From a virus: 56,541 nt of DNA. Location: positions 1-56,541 of the IMG/VR virus record IMGVR_UViG_3300010354_000110; one strand, 5' to 3'. Shown here one piece after another: positions 50,087-56,541 of the stretch. Every line of letters begins with the position of its first letter. The stretch's first letter is position 1. The notes below the pieces were generated by a model that saw nothing but the letters and a program-made list of their open reading frames with translations, had not been told where the DNA came from and ran no database searches. The position numbers and the translations under genes were made by a program.

Positions 50087-50281
50087 CTAGGTCCAACACA
50101 ACAGAAGAAAAGGACCAACACCGAAACTGTGCCAAGGACCATCATACCAGTCCTTATGATATCCCCAACTCCAGGCGGACAGTCCGTGGACTCCCTTGCA
50201 AGGAAACAGGTGAAGGGCTACATCGCGTGTGTAAACAGTACCGAGTCCCGCGTGTTTCCAGAAGAAAGAGAACCTAACCAT
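50087..50281 (-). CDS. Hypothetical Trp-rich protein, 64 aa
   Basis: AGGAGAGTGAT before ATG. Aromatic, W/H/F-rich (SAWSWGYHKDWYDGPWHSF), possibly membrane-peripheral. No family. Confidence 0.6.
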   Translation of the reverse strand: MVRFSFFWKHAGLGTVYTRDVALHLFPCKGVHGLSAWSWGYHKDWYDGPWHSFGVGPFLLLCWT

Positions 50282-50282
50282 A

Positions 50283-50510
50283 TCACTCTCCTGTTACACT
50301 AACCCCATCCCAGGTCAGTGGAGCAAGCTCCTGCACTGTCACATCAAACTGCTGCTCCTCTTGCAACAAATCAACCTCACCTTGCAACTTAGCATAGGCA
50401 GGCAGGACCATATTGACAAACTGCGAATGGAACTGGCACATCGAAACACAGCCTGGATGTGCTGGAAAGATACTCACAACGTAGTCAAGAATCTCTTTCT
50501 CTGTGTTCAT
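50283..50510 (-). CDS. Hypothetical helical protein, 75 aa
   Basis: Overlaps the next upstream gene by 26 nt. Helical with VLPAYAKLQGEVDLLQEE coiled-coil section. No family. Confidence 0.65.
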   Translation of the reverse strand: MNTEKEILDYVVSIFPAHPGCVSMCQFHSQFVNMVLPAYAKLQGEVDLLQEEQQFDVTVQELAPLTWDGVSVTGE

Positions 50511-50769
50511 TTCCCGTCATCCTTTCAAGGGTTTGTAGTAGCAACCATAGATCAGTCAGGCACTCTCTGTGGTCGCTATGAGCCAAAGACCAGCAAGCCC
50601 ATCTTGCCTGTTCTTTCTCTTCATCTGTGGTCTGATTTGATCTGATGATATGGATGTATGGAGCGATCACTCCGAAGAACTCGATCATCAGAGTTTCTTC
50701 AACCAATCGAACAACTTGAGAATCAGTACTGTACAGACAGTCAGTACACCGCAGTACAGAAACATCCAC
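50485..50769 (-). CDS. Hypothetical helical protein, 94 aa
   Basis: Helical throughout with several Cys; C-terminal basic tail. Follows repeat R4. No family. Confidence 0.65.
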   Translation of the reverse strand: MDVSVLRCTDCLYSTDSQVVRLVEETLMIEFFGVIAPYIHIIRSNQTTDEEKEQARWACWSLAHSDHRECLTDLWLLLQTLERMTGNEHRERDS

Positions 50770-50814
50770 GCCGACGTTGTGGAAGTGAACTCAGTAAAAC
50801 TCTGCCAGAATCTG

Positions 50815-50944
50815 TCCACAGAACACCTCTCAAAATGCTTCCAAATCGCACAGGATCGCGTATGGAGCCTTCAAACGGGTCAGGACGTACTTTGAGTCGT
50901 CCTGAGAATTTGAAGCCCGTATAGGGCATCCTATGCGTTTGCAG
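50815..50944 (-). repeat. Dispersed structured intergenic element, copy R4
   Basis: Minus-strand copy: AAACGCATAGGAT, hairpin CAGGACG-ACTCAAAGTA-CGTCCTG, AAAGTACGTCC, GTTTGAAGGCTCC, CCTGTGCGATTTGG, GCATTTTGAGAGGTGTTCTG. CTTCAAA/TTTGAAG plus ACGGG/CCCGT could add a pseudoknot. Confidence 0.7.
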
Positions 50945-51142
50945 CTAGTTTGTGGTCACTCGAAGTTCTGAACAGGCAGCGTCCCATAAGGTAGCTGCGG
51001 GCTGATCTGGCCTTTTGAACTTGTTGAATGCATCCCGCTCACCACACAGTTGAAAGTACTGGATAGTTAGGATGATGCCAACAAAGCAAAGAAACACGAC
51101 AGCAGCACTACCATCAGAACCAGAGCCACGACGAAACTGCAT
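50945..51142 (-). CDS. Small membrane protein, 65 aa
   Basis: Start at MQFRRGSGSDGS. Transmembrane helix AAVVFLCFVGIILTIQYF. C-terminal soluble part with two Cys. Repeat R4 begins at its stop. Confidence 0.65.
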   Translation of the reverse strand: MQFRRGSGSDGSAAVVFLCFVGIILTIQYFQLCGERDAFNKFKRPDQPAATLWDAACSELRVTTN

Positions 51143-51169
51143 GGTGCACTCCAAAAGTGTTATGTGAAA

Positions 51170-51288
51170 TTGACGTGGCCGGAATCGAACCGGCTTGGAA
51201 CACCTATTGGCCGCAACCCGTGCCGTTTCCGCTTGGGCTGTAGGTTCCGCCGTCATCGCTGCGTGTCACCGTCCACGCCGCACGTCAA
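51170..51288 (-). tRNA. Oversized tRNA-like gene (T3), related to T2
   Basis: 119 nt bounded by perfect TTGACGTG/CACGTCAA (8 bp). D-like arm GCGTG-GACGGTGA-CACGC and canonical T arm GCCGG-TTCGATT-CCGGC. About 70 nt between contain a GGAACCTA/TAGGTGTTCC stem but no standard anticodon arm. Confidence 0.5.
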
Positions 51289-51367
51289 CGCCGGTCTATC
51301 CCGGCTGTCTGCTGAACACGCCATTACTGACGCATTCGTTACGACACCTACACATGGTAGATACGTA

Positions 51368-51437
51368 TGTTCTCTGATGGGAGTCGAACCCATCACGAAG
51401 ATGATTTGTTCACCCTCGCAGTATCCGGCTAGAGAAC
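51368..51437 (-). tRNA. Atypical tRNA-like unit (T4)
   Basis: Perfect GTTCTCT/AGAGAAC ends, canonical T arm ATGGG-TTCGACT-CCCAT, but weak D arm and an anticodon arm with nine-base loop (stem GTGAA/TTCGT, one possible anticodon CAT). 70 nt. Function unclear. Confidence 0.4.
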
Positions 51438-51439
51438 AC

Positions 51440-51505
51440 CCAGCAGATTTCCGCCTATCGCGATTACCTACTCTCGTCAGAATAGGCAGGCTTCCCGACT
51501 GCTGG
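51440..51505 (-). ncRNA. Stem-bounded unit (T5)
   Basis: CCAGCAG/CTGCTGG perfect ends and inner hairpin CCTATTCT-GACG-AGAGTAGG; 66 nt. No T arm recognised. Packed 2-3 nt from the next units, so it may be part of a processed array. Confidence 0.3.
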
Positions 51506-51510
51506 ATTAG

Positions 51511-51566
51511 ACTCCCCAAAATTGCACTCGGTCCTAGGCATGCCCGTTACCGGTCGTGTGGGGAGT
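51511..51566 (-). ncRNA. Stem-bounded unit (T6), 56 nt
   Basis: ACTCCCC/GGGGAGT perfect ends. Contains TGCAATT like the T-like loop of T2 and a CCG-GTAA-CGG hairpin. Too short for a standard tRNA. Lies 3 nt from tRNA-Met. Confidence 0.3.
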
Positions 51567-51569
51567 TCA

Positions 51570-51645
51570 TGGTGGAGGCCAGATTTGAACTGGCGATCTT
51601 CAGCTAATGAGGCTGACGGGGACGACCAGACTCCCCTACTCCACT
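51570..51645 (-). tRNA. tRNA with CAT anticodon (Met or Ile2)
   Basis: Acceptor AGTGGAG/CTCCACC (six of seven), D stem GGGGA/TCCCC, anticodon arm TCAGC-CTCATTA-GCTGA with anticodon CAT, T arm GCCAG-TTCAAAT-CTGGC, discriminator A. Canonical and likely functional. Preceded by its own promoter. Confidence 0.9.
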
Positions 51646-51655
51646 GCATTTGCGA

Positions 51656-51685
51656 AGGATAGCACAACCTGCTGGCGGTTGTCAA
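51656..51685 (-). promoter_or_regulatory. Sigma70-type promoter for the tRNA array
   Basis: TTGACA (51685-51680), 18-nt spacer, TATCCT (51661-51656). The stop codon of the upstream gene lies inside TTGACA. Transcription should start just before tRNA-Met. Confidence 0.78.
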
Positions 51686-51912
51686 GTGTAGCCAAAGAGA
51701 CGCCAGAACCAGTTCGGCTTTTGGTAAGTACCGAACCATTGTAATGATTCTGTTGTAACTGGTAGACAGGGGAAGCCATGTATGCGGTATTGTACATACA
51801 AACCATCCTCAGAGACATCACTGATAACAGCATTGCTGTACGATACAAAACCATACATGTCCTTGTGCTTAATCCGCCAGTGTTGGCCGATCTGCGGTGC
51901 TGTTGCATCCAT
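51682..51912 (-). CDS. Hypothetical protein, 76 aa
   Basis: Overlaps the upstream stop. Beta-rich, aromatic (KDMYGFVSYSNAVISDVSEDGLYVQY). No family. Last gene before the tRNA array. Confidence 0.65.
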   Translation of the reverse strand: MDATAPQIGQHWRIKHKDMYGFVSYSNAVISDVSEDGLYVQYRIHGFPCLPVTTESLQWFGTYQKPNWFWRLFGYT

Positions 51913-52940
51913 CAGGCAACCCCTCCATCGACTCGGCGGTACATCCCGACCACCTGATAATCAGGTTCAGTGTGTTCATGGACATACTCCAGTTCAGACA
52001 GTCTGACCACAGGGAAGAAGCCATCTAGTCTGCTTTTGTGGCCGCTGTCCCTCAGCAGTGAGACCCGGACTCCAAGATTGTCCAAGTTTCGTCTAGCTCC
52101 GATCAGACGACCCGAAGTCACACGGTAATGATGGTCTGAACGGATATTGTCTTTCAGCTTTGTGTTAGCAGAACCAGAACTGTACATCGTAGGTGTGGTC
52201 ATTCGACTCAGCATCGAAATGAGTTCATCCACTACTGCCTCACACGCCTCTTTCTGACTGTCGTTCATCTCTGAAGGTGGTGTATCTTTGCAAACTTTAG
52301 CATGAGCAACGCAGGACAACGCTTCCATGCTGGAGTTCACGTTGCAGGCCAGAGAGAACGGCATGTCTGCACCAACCAGTTTGAGTTGCTGATTGATGTA
52401 ATCTACCTGCTCATCAGACAAAGCAGTGTAAAGATCAGCACCGTGCAACAGGATGTCACGATAACCCAATTTGATTGCGATGTCAACCGCCTGCAACATC
52501 GAATCGCGGGTGTCAATCACAGGACCCAGTGTGAACAGCTCACCATTGCTTGCTCGCTTCTGTGGATCAAAGAAGACCACAGATGGGCACTCTGCTAAGG
52601 TAGCTGTGCCGTCCCTTAGCAGCTCACCTGCACGATTTGATGGGGCAAACTTGATGGTTCTGGGATCGTAGAACACAACCTGATCGAACCTTGCTGGATT
52701 GTCGTAACCGGTCCAGTAAGTAGGGAAGAGTCGAGCATTTGTTCCTGTAGGCCTATGCCCGCAGTTCACTGAAAGACTTGCCGACCCCTTGGATAATAAA
52801 ATACTCTGAACACTGTCCCAGGTGGCTGACGGTCCTCCAAGAAGGATAACGATAGACTGCCTTTTAGCTGATGAGCACAGGCCAAGCAGACCATCTGCGT
52901 CTCGCTTAAAACCGTCTGGTAGAAGGCGGTGAAAGATCAT
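51912..52940 (-). CDS. MptE/DUF115-like Rossmann protein (uncertain)
   Basis: 342 aa. IVILLGGPSATWDSVQ, NCGHRPTGTNARLFPTYWTGYD and VVFYDPRTIKF resemble the Rossmann core of DUF115/MptE-type proteins found in phages and in surface glycan pathways. HGADLY marks a later strand. Substrate unknown; could modify glycans or nucleotides. Confidence 0.6.
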   Translation of the reverse strand: MIFHRLLPDGFKRDADGLLGLCSSAKRQSIVILLGGPSATWDSVQSILLSKGSASLSVNCGHRPTGTNARLFPTYWTGYDNPARFDQVVFYDPRTIKFAPSNRAGELLRDGTATLAECPSVVFFDPQKRASNGELFTLGPVIDTRDSMLQAVDIAIKLGYRDILLHGADLYTALSDEQVDYINQQLKLVGADMPFSLACNVNSSMEALSCVAHAKVCKDTPPSEMNDSQKEACEAVVDELISMLSRMTTPTMYSSGSANTKLKDNIRSDHHYRVTSGRLIGARRNLDNLGVRVSLLRDSGHKSRLDGFFPVVRLSELEYVHEHTEPDYQVVGMYRRVDGGVA

Positions 52941-53158
52941 GCTGGCTCCTTGAAGATCACTGGATGGTATCCGACCGGCCCTTGCCTGAATATATCCCAG
53001 ATCAGAGAAGACTCAGGACGATCACCGGAGCGGAGTTCTTCTACGCAGCGTCTGGGTCCTGAGGTGGCACCAAGCCCGAAGTAAGCTGCGTGTCGTCCGT
53101 CAGGGGCAATCTTACGCACTATGCAGCCTAGTTCTGGTATGACAATGTACTGTTGCAC
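52937..53158 (-). CDS. MQQYI-family protein, paralogue of 31554
   Basis: 73 aa; shares MQQYI(L/V)IPE and RKIAPDG(H/R)H.AY with the rightward gene at 31554. Own promoter at 53191-53219. Overlaps the next gene (ATGA). Confidence 0.75.
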   Translation of the reverse strand: MQQYIVIPELGCIVRKIAPDGRHAAYFGLGATSGPRRCVEELRSGDRPESSLIWDIFRQGPVGYHPVIFKEPA

Positions 53159-53190
53159 ATGATCTCCTGATTCTGTTCGCTGAGAATCAC

Positions 53191-53219
53191 AGGATAACGA
53201 AAGGCCGGGGGCTTGTCAA
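53191..53219 (-). promoter_or_regulatory. Sigma70-type promoter
   Basis: TTGACA (53219-53214), 17-nt spacer, TATCCT (53196-53191), upstream of the MQQYI-family gene. Confidence 0.72.
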
Positions 53220-53228
53220 CTGATCTGC

Positions 53229-53366
53229 CTACAGACTGAGGTTGTTGAGCCAATCTTCAAACCCCTCCACTTTATCCATATCATCTCTTCCCATGAATGC
53301 AACCGCGAACGCGGTATTAGTCGAGAAGTCTCCAAAGGCAAACACCAAGAAGAGGTCAAGACTCAT
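53229..53366 (-). CDS. Small hydrophobic protein, 45 aa
   Basis: Start MSLDLFLVFAFGDFSTN overlapping the previous stop (ATGA). Hydrophobic N-terminal half, acidic end. Function unknown. Confidence 0.55.
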   Translation of the reverse strand: MSLDLFLVFAFGDFSTNTAFAVAFMGRDDMDKVEGFEDWLNNLSL

Positions 53367-53560
53367 GTTGATTCCTTGATAAAGACACCGAAAAGTGTGA
53401 AGCAGCCCACAGCAACGATGGAACAAACAACAGAGGCTGTTGCGGCCCTGTTGTCTCGCACCTTCTCGGCAGCCCCGTTGATGTTGCCGTCTTCTTCAGC
53501 ATAGCCTAATGCACAGACCGTGTAAAGACCTGCACACACAAGAGCAGCGATTTGAATCAT
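53363..53560 (-). CDS. Membrane protein with two helices, 65 aa
   Basis: IQIAALVCAGLYTVCALGYA and ASVVCSIVAVGCFTLFGVFI flank a short charged loop. Overlaps both neighbours. Function unknown. Confidence 0.65.
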   Translation of the reverse strand: MIQIAALVCAGLYTVCALGYAEEDGNINGAAEKVRDNRAATASVVCSIVAVGCFTLFGVFIKEST

Positions 53561-54114
53561 CGCTGGGACTTTGTATCGATAGGTACGCGATCTTTGCATG
53601 TTGTGCACGGCACAGCCCTCGGAGATTGTTTGCCTGTGTCCAGGTTGACCTTGCCCTTGCCAGCAATCTCCCGACTGGCAACTGAGCACTCACAATCAAA
53701 GAGGCGACAACGAAAGATAGGCACTTGTGGCTTTCCTGTCAAGGCTTGGCAAGGAGCACACCCGGCCAGTCGAACTGGCTCGAATGAGCGGTGGACACAA
53801 GAATACCGCAGTTCCAGGTCAATGTTCGTCAGATTTTTTCCAAAAGACAGAAGAACCGACAGAATCCTGCCCTTTTGCATGGTGGTGTACTCCTTGGACA
53901 GCCTCTCAGTCAAGGCGGCTGAAGGGGACTCAAGGACCACTGTGGTCGCATGATTCTCACAGACTGACCACAGGGTGTCATCAATCTTCCCGATGATGCA
54001 GTCATAGTGGACAGACCAGTCTGGTTCGGTATCGACAGAGAACACCCTACCGTACCTCTTCAACTCTGTTGCGATAAAGTCAATGCTTTTCGAGTTAATC
54101 TCCAGAATTCTCAT
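53557..54114 (-). CDS. Protein with C-terminal Cys domain of planctomycete type
   Basis: Start at MRILEINSKSIDF after GGAGAAGTCA. 185 aa: an N-terminal nucleotide-type Rossmann-like part and a C-terminal block VPIFRCRLFDCECSV...PRAVPCTTCKDR with the spacing (C..H/F.CT...V.C..C.DR) I know from planctomycete glycosyltransferase-associated proteins. Likely metal binding. Confidence 0.6.
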   Translation of the reverse strand: MRILEINSKSIDFIATELKRYGRVFSVDTEPDWSVHYDCIIGKIDDTLWSVCENHATTVVLESPSAALTERLSKEYTTMQKGRILSVLLSFGKNLTNIDLELRYSCVHRSFEPVRLAGCAPCQALTGKPQVPIFRCRLFDCECSVASREIAGKGKVNLDTGKQSPRAVPCTTCKDRVPIDTKSQR

Positions 54115-54277
54115 TGACTTCTCCAGACCATCCAATAGGTGTTCCTGAAACCTGCCCAAAAACAAACAGCAACTCCTGCTGAGAAAGTCCACTGGTTTCA
54201 GAGAACTCTTCAACTACTGGAATGCGATTCAATCTGTTTCTGTGCTGTGCAATTCGATCTCGGTCTTGTTGATCCAT
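54095..54277 (-). CDS. Hypothetical protein, 60 aa
   Basis: Start chosen at MDQQDRDRIAQHRN. Charged helix then hydrophobic beta end. Overlaps the next start by 20 nt. Confidence 0.6.
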   Translation of the reverse strand: MDQQDRDRIAQHRNRLNRIPVVEEFSETSGLSQQELLFVFGQVSGTPIGWSGEVNENSGD

Positions 54278-54285
54278 GATTTCCC

Positions 54286-55233
54286 TTAACAGTGCCACAC
54301 TGGGCGACCAACCAGTTTCTCAATAGCAGCAGACTGCACCGCATCGGACTCCAGCATTGCAATGGAATGGTCGAGACCCCGTGGCACAGATGCCATAAGC
54401 CCTCTGCAAATTTTCGCCTTGTGTTGTACAATAGAGTCAAAAGTCCTGCTGCCGTCTGCATGCATTTTCAGGTCAACATTCACTCCGTATCGCTCCAACC
54501 AGCGAACAGTCTCATATCGCCACTTCTCCCGTCTTCCGGTTGCAATCATTACCCGTGATCTTCGTGGCAAGCACTTAGGCTTAACTGATCTAATCCAGTC
54601 TAGGTATCTCGGACCGTCATCATCACACTCAGCAGGACAATCCTCACAGATCAGTCCGTCCATGTCCCAAACGATCCTTCCACTGTACGTGCTGTTACCA
54701 ACATTCCATTCAAGGACATGGGGATTATTGAGATACTGTGCGAAGTGGTCAGCTTTAACAGCGGCTTTGGGATGCTGATAAACAGCACATGTACTGACCT
54801 TTTCACAGTATTTGCCAACAATGCTCAGTGACTTCTGCATAGAATCGCCACTGCATACTGTGTCGTCGATCAATACTGTCTTACCAAGAGCAGTTGATCT
54901 ACCTTTAAGACGGAATCCATGACCAGCATGAACAATATCTCCGGTAGATTGCCGAAGAATATACAATGGAAGATGAAGCATCTGAGCAATCGTAGCCGCA
55001 GGTGCAAGTCCTGATCTAGCCACACCGACCACAGAGTCGTATCCTGCGAGTTCTGGTACAAGACTCAGGGAATCCTGAATGAGTTCCTGAGTAGTGATCC
55101 ATTGCCGCCTGGATAGTGATACAGTCGGGTGATTGTCCACCGATTCTTCCTCTCCTCGGAGTCTTTTACGGTGAGACCTGATTCTCTCCATTGCCTGCTT
55201 ATCAGTTGTTGGTGTAGACATCGAGGATAACAT
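54286..55233 (-). CDS. Phosphoribosyltransferase-HAD fusion
   Basis: The N-terminal half has TVLIDDTVCSGDS, the PRPP-binding signature of type I PRTases. The C-terminal half shows WDMDGLICED (HAD motif I), IATGRREKW (motif II region) and a basic stretch. Fused PRTase-HAD enzymes could salvage or dephosphorylate nucleobase products. The start is uncertain (55233, 55221 or 55191). Confidence 0.8.
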   Translation of the reverse strand: MLSSMSTPTTDKQAMERIRSHRKRLRGEEESVDNHPTVSLSRRQWITTQELIQDSLSLVPELAGYDSVVGVARSGLAPAATIAQMLHLPLYILRQSTGDIVHAGHGFRLKGRSTALGKTVLIDDTVCSGDSMQKSLSIVGKYCEKVSTCAVYQHPKAAVKADHFAQYLNNPHVLEWNVGNSTYSGRIVWDMDGLICEDCPAECDDDGPRYLDWIRSVKPKCLPRRSRVMIATGRREKWRYETVRWLERYGVNVDLKMHADGSRTFDSIVQHKAKICRGLMASVPRGLDHSIAMLESDAVQSAAIEKLVGRPVWHC

Positions 55234-56428
55234 TTCCAGAACCAGAACAAAGAGGAGCGATGAATGCTGACGATGTATAGGTGGCAGTATCTGCTACGTT
55301 GTCTGTGACATCACATGTAAGTGAAACAGTCTGAGTGTCATCAATGATACCGCCTCCCATTGTGATCTTTACTCTTCGAGAGAGGTTTCCGCTATCGCAG
55401 AAGTACCACACTTCTAGAAGGAAGCAAGAAGACCCGAGCGGATCACCAATCGAACCATAGAACCAACTATTACCTGAGTCATAGGTAATATTGAAGTCTC
55501 CATTAAGACAGGGGCAATCTCCAGTGACAGTTCCAAACAACGCTGAAGCGTTTACCGTAGCCCCACCATCGCAAGAGTTAGCAAGACAGACAGGGAAGCA
55601 GGTGTATGCTGGGCATGCTGGCGGAGTCGTGGTGTCGCACGAAGTGACTCGAATAATCGATACTGGATAATCCGGTACTCCATAACGAGAACTGAGCAGC
55701 ATGGTGTAATCATCTGAAGCCCATGCACCATCGTTATAATCTACTACCAGTGTTCCAGATACATATATTCCAGCAGTGGTCCGAAGAAAAGCAAATAGAG
55801 TCACCTTGTCTGTATATATATTGTAGGTCCACCTGATGGCAGCACCCAGTCCAGCATAAGGATAGCATTCTGCTCCACAAAGCAAAGTTCCTGTTGACCG
55901 AGTAATAGCACCAGTGTAATCCCTGAGTTCATAGAACACCTCTGTCAAGGGCCACTCAGGAAACGGCGACTGCGGATCAGCACAGACCTCGATAGTATAA
56001 GTGACTCCAGAAAGAGTGAACACAATGGGTGATAGGTACCATGTACTGAGGTCTAGCCCATTAACAGTGTGATTAACTGGAGGAACGTAGTTGCCATCTC
56101 CGTCAAACGTAGAATATAGTTCCAGTGAAAGTGATACTGTACCATCAGACTGGATTCCCCAGTTGATTCTAAATGATGGAAGCCTATCGACAAGACCCCC
56201 GGTATCGCAAATAGCCAGACTACCAACAAGGCCGCACGCGTTGGTGTGAAAGTACGGAGAATCAAAGTAATCGCAGTCAGTGTCCGGATCAGCTCGTTGT
56301 GCGTATGCAGATATTTTGTGAGACCATGTGCTCACTTCCAATGTCAAGCAACAGATATTCACTGTCCCGTCTGCACATGTGTACGCCTTAGGCTCACAAC
56401 AGCAGTTCTTATTGTTCCAGCCAGACAT
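55202..56428 (-). CDS. Cys-rich structural protein, 408 aa
   Basis: Beta-rich, Cys- and Gly/Thr-rich throughout (NCCCEPKAYTCADG, CPCLNGDFNITYDSG), with no catalytic motif. This composition fits virion tail fibre or surface proteins, including those of planctomycete phages. It probably contacts the host surface or decorates the virion. Confidence 0.65.
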   Translation of the reverse strand: MSGWNNKNCCCEPKAYTCADGTVNICCLTLEVSTWSHKISAYAQRADPDTDCDYFDSPYFHTNACGLVGSLAICDTGGLVDRLPSFRINWGIQSDGTVSLSLELYSTFDGDGNYVPPVNHTVNGLDLSTWYLSPIVFTLSGVTYTIEVCADPQSPFPEWPLTEVFYELRDYTGAITRSTGTLLCGAECYPYAGLGAAIRWTYNIYTDKVTLFAFLRTTAGIYVSGTLVVDYNDGAWASDDYTMLLSSRYGVPDYPVSIIRVTSCDTTTPPACPAYTCFPVCLANSCDGGATVNASALFGTVTGDCPCLNGDFNITYDSGNSWFYGSIGDPLGSSCFLLEVWYFCDSGNLSRRVKITMGGGIIDDTQTVSLTCDVTDNVADTATYTSSAFIAPLCSGSGNVILDVYTNN

Positions 56429-56437
56429 AGTACACCT

Positions 56438-56541
56438 TTAAGGACAAGAAAGACCTGTCATAAACCACTTACAGCCATCCACATCATGGTCAGCGTACCG
56501 ACGCATGAACACAGCTATTCCAGTTCTTCCTACAACCTCTG
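56438..56541 (-). CDS. C-terminal end of a truncated gene
   Basis: Visible residues end RYADHDVDGCKWFMTGLSCP before the stop at 56440-56438. The rest is outside the window; possibly another structural gene. Confidence 0.5.
   Translation of the reverse strand, partial: EVVGRTGIAVFMRRYADHDVDGCKWFMTGLSCP

Noticed and set aside
49447-50281. Group I intron with endonuclease inside the nuclease gene
   Set aside because: No second exon is found upstream of the endonuclease; the upstream gene (50087) has its own start and stop and no intron core is visible.
50741-50929. Minus-strand 62-codon frame in the R4 region
   Set aside because: It lies inside the dispersed element and has no ribosome site; the RNA-like structure explains the sequence better.
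808-55033. Heptamer as the recognition site of the phage methyltransferases
   Set aside because: A methyltransferase does not by itself create or retain about 94 copies; no specificity can be read from the proteins.

Overview
The window is part of a tailed double-stranded DNA phage (Caudoviricetes) genome at roughly 50% GC. Both ends cut through genes, and the major capsid and most tail genes lie outside, so the full genome is larger. Phage identity rests on terminase small and large subunits, a portal protein, a T7-like family A DNA polymerase, a primase-helicase fusion, an Sak4-like ATPase with a Cas4-like nuclease, ThyX, MazG, dNMP kinase, seven related homing-endonuclease-like genes, tRNAs and long runs of tiny overlapping genes. 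The host cannot be read directly. Cys-rich structural proteins, a C-terminal Cys domain of a type I associate with Planctomycetota, two ECF-like sigma factors and a possible CsrA-like protein make a planctomycete host a reasonable guess, not a conclusion.

Layout: (1) 1-17.1 kb, rightward: HD hydrolase, DNA methyltransferase, dNMP kinase, metallophosphoesterase, terminase, portal, ThyX, methyltransferase, RuvC-like nuclease, DNA polymerase and methylase-like protein. Four endonuclease genes are inserted between these. (2) 17.2-22.9 kb, leftward: a tightly overlapping operon of about 15 small genes starting with respect to function from MazG at its 3' end; most products are unknown. (3) 22.9-23.9 kb: a divergent control region with palindromes, a nine-codon leader ORF and a G-rich tract. 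(4) 23.9-37.2 kb, rightward: two sigma-like factors, two paralogous zinc-cluster proteins, a zinc peptidase, a serine recombinase next to a tRNA(CAT), two GGYNN pentamer arrays and many small genes. (5) 37.2-56.5 kb, leftward: from upstream to downstream, a Cys-rich structural protein, PRTase-HAD fusion, tRNA array, recombination module, nucleotidyltransferase, primase-helicase, holin-like protein, two secreted-type proteases and a PAS membrane protein. The two convergent junctions (17.13 and 37.2 kb) each carry a strong hairpin terminator.

The most unusual signals are at DNA level. The heptamer TGTGGTC/GACCACA occurs about 94 times (about 7 expected), in coding and noncoding DNA and on both strands, yet never in the seven endonuclease genes. 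Two 13-14-unit GGYNN arrays flank one gene. A structured intergenic element of about 130 bp occurs four times. Several stem-bounded tRNA-like units are packed next to a canonical tRNA-Met. The Cas4-like nuclease appears to be circularly permuted and to start at ATT directly behind an endonuclease gene.

Together the genes describe a phage with its own replication, recombination, nucleotide supply and DNA modification, and probably its own transcription control. All coordinates, counts and alignments were made by eye; no searches were run.
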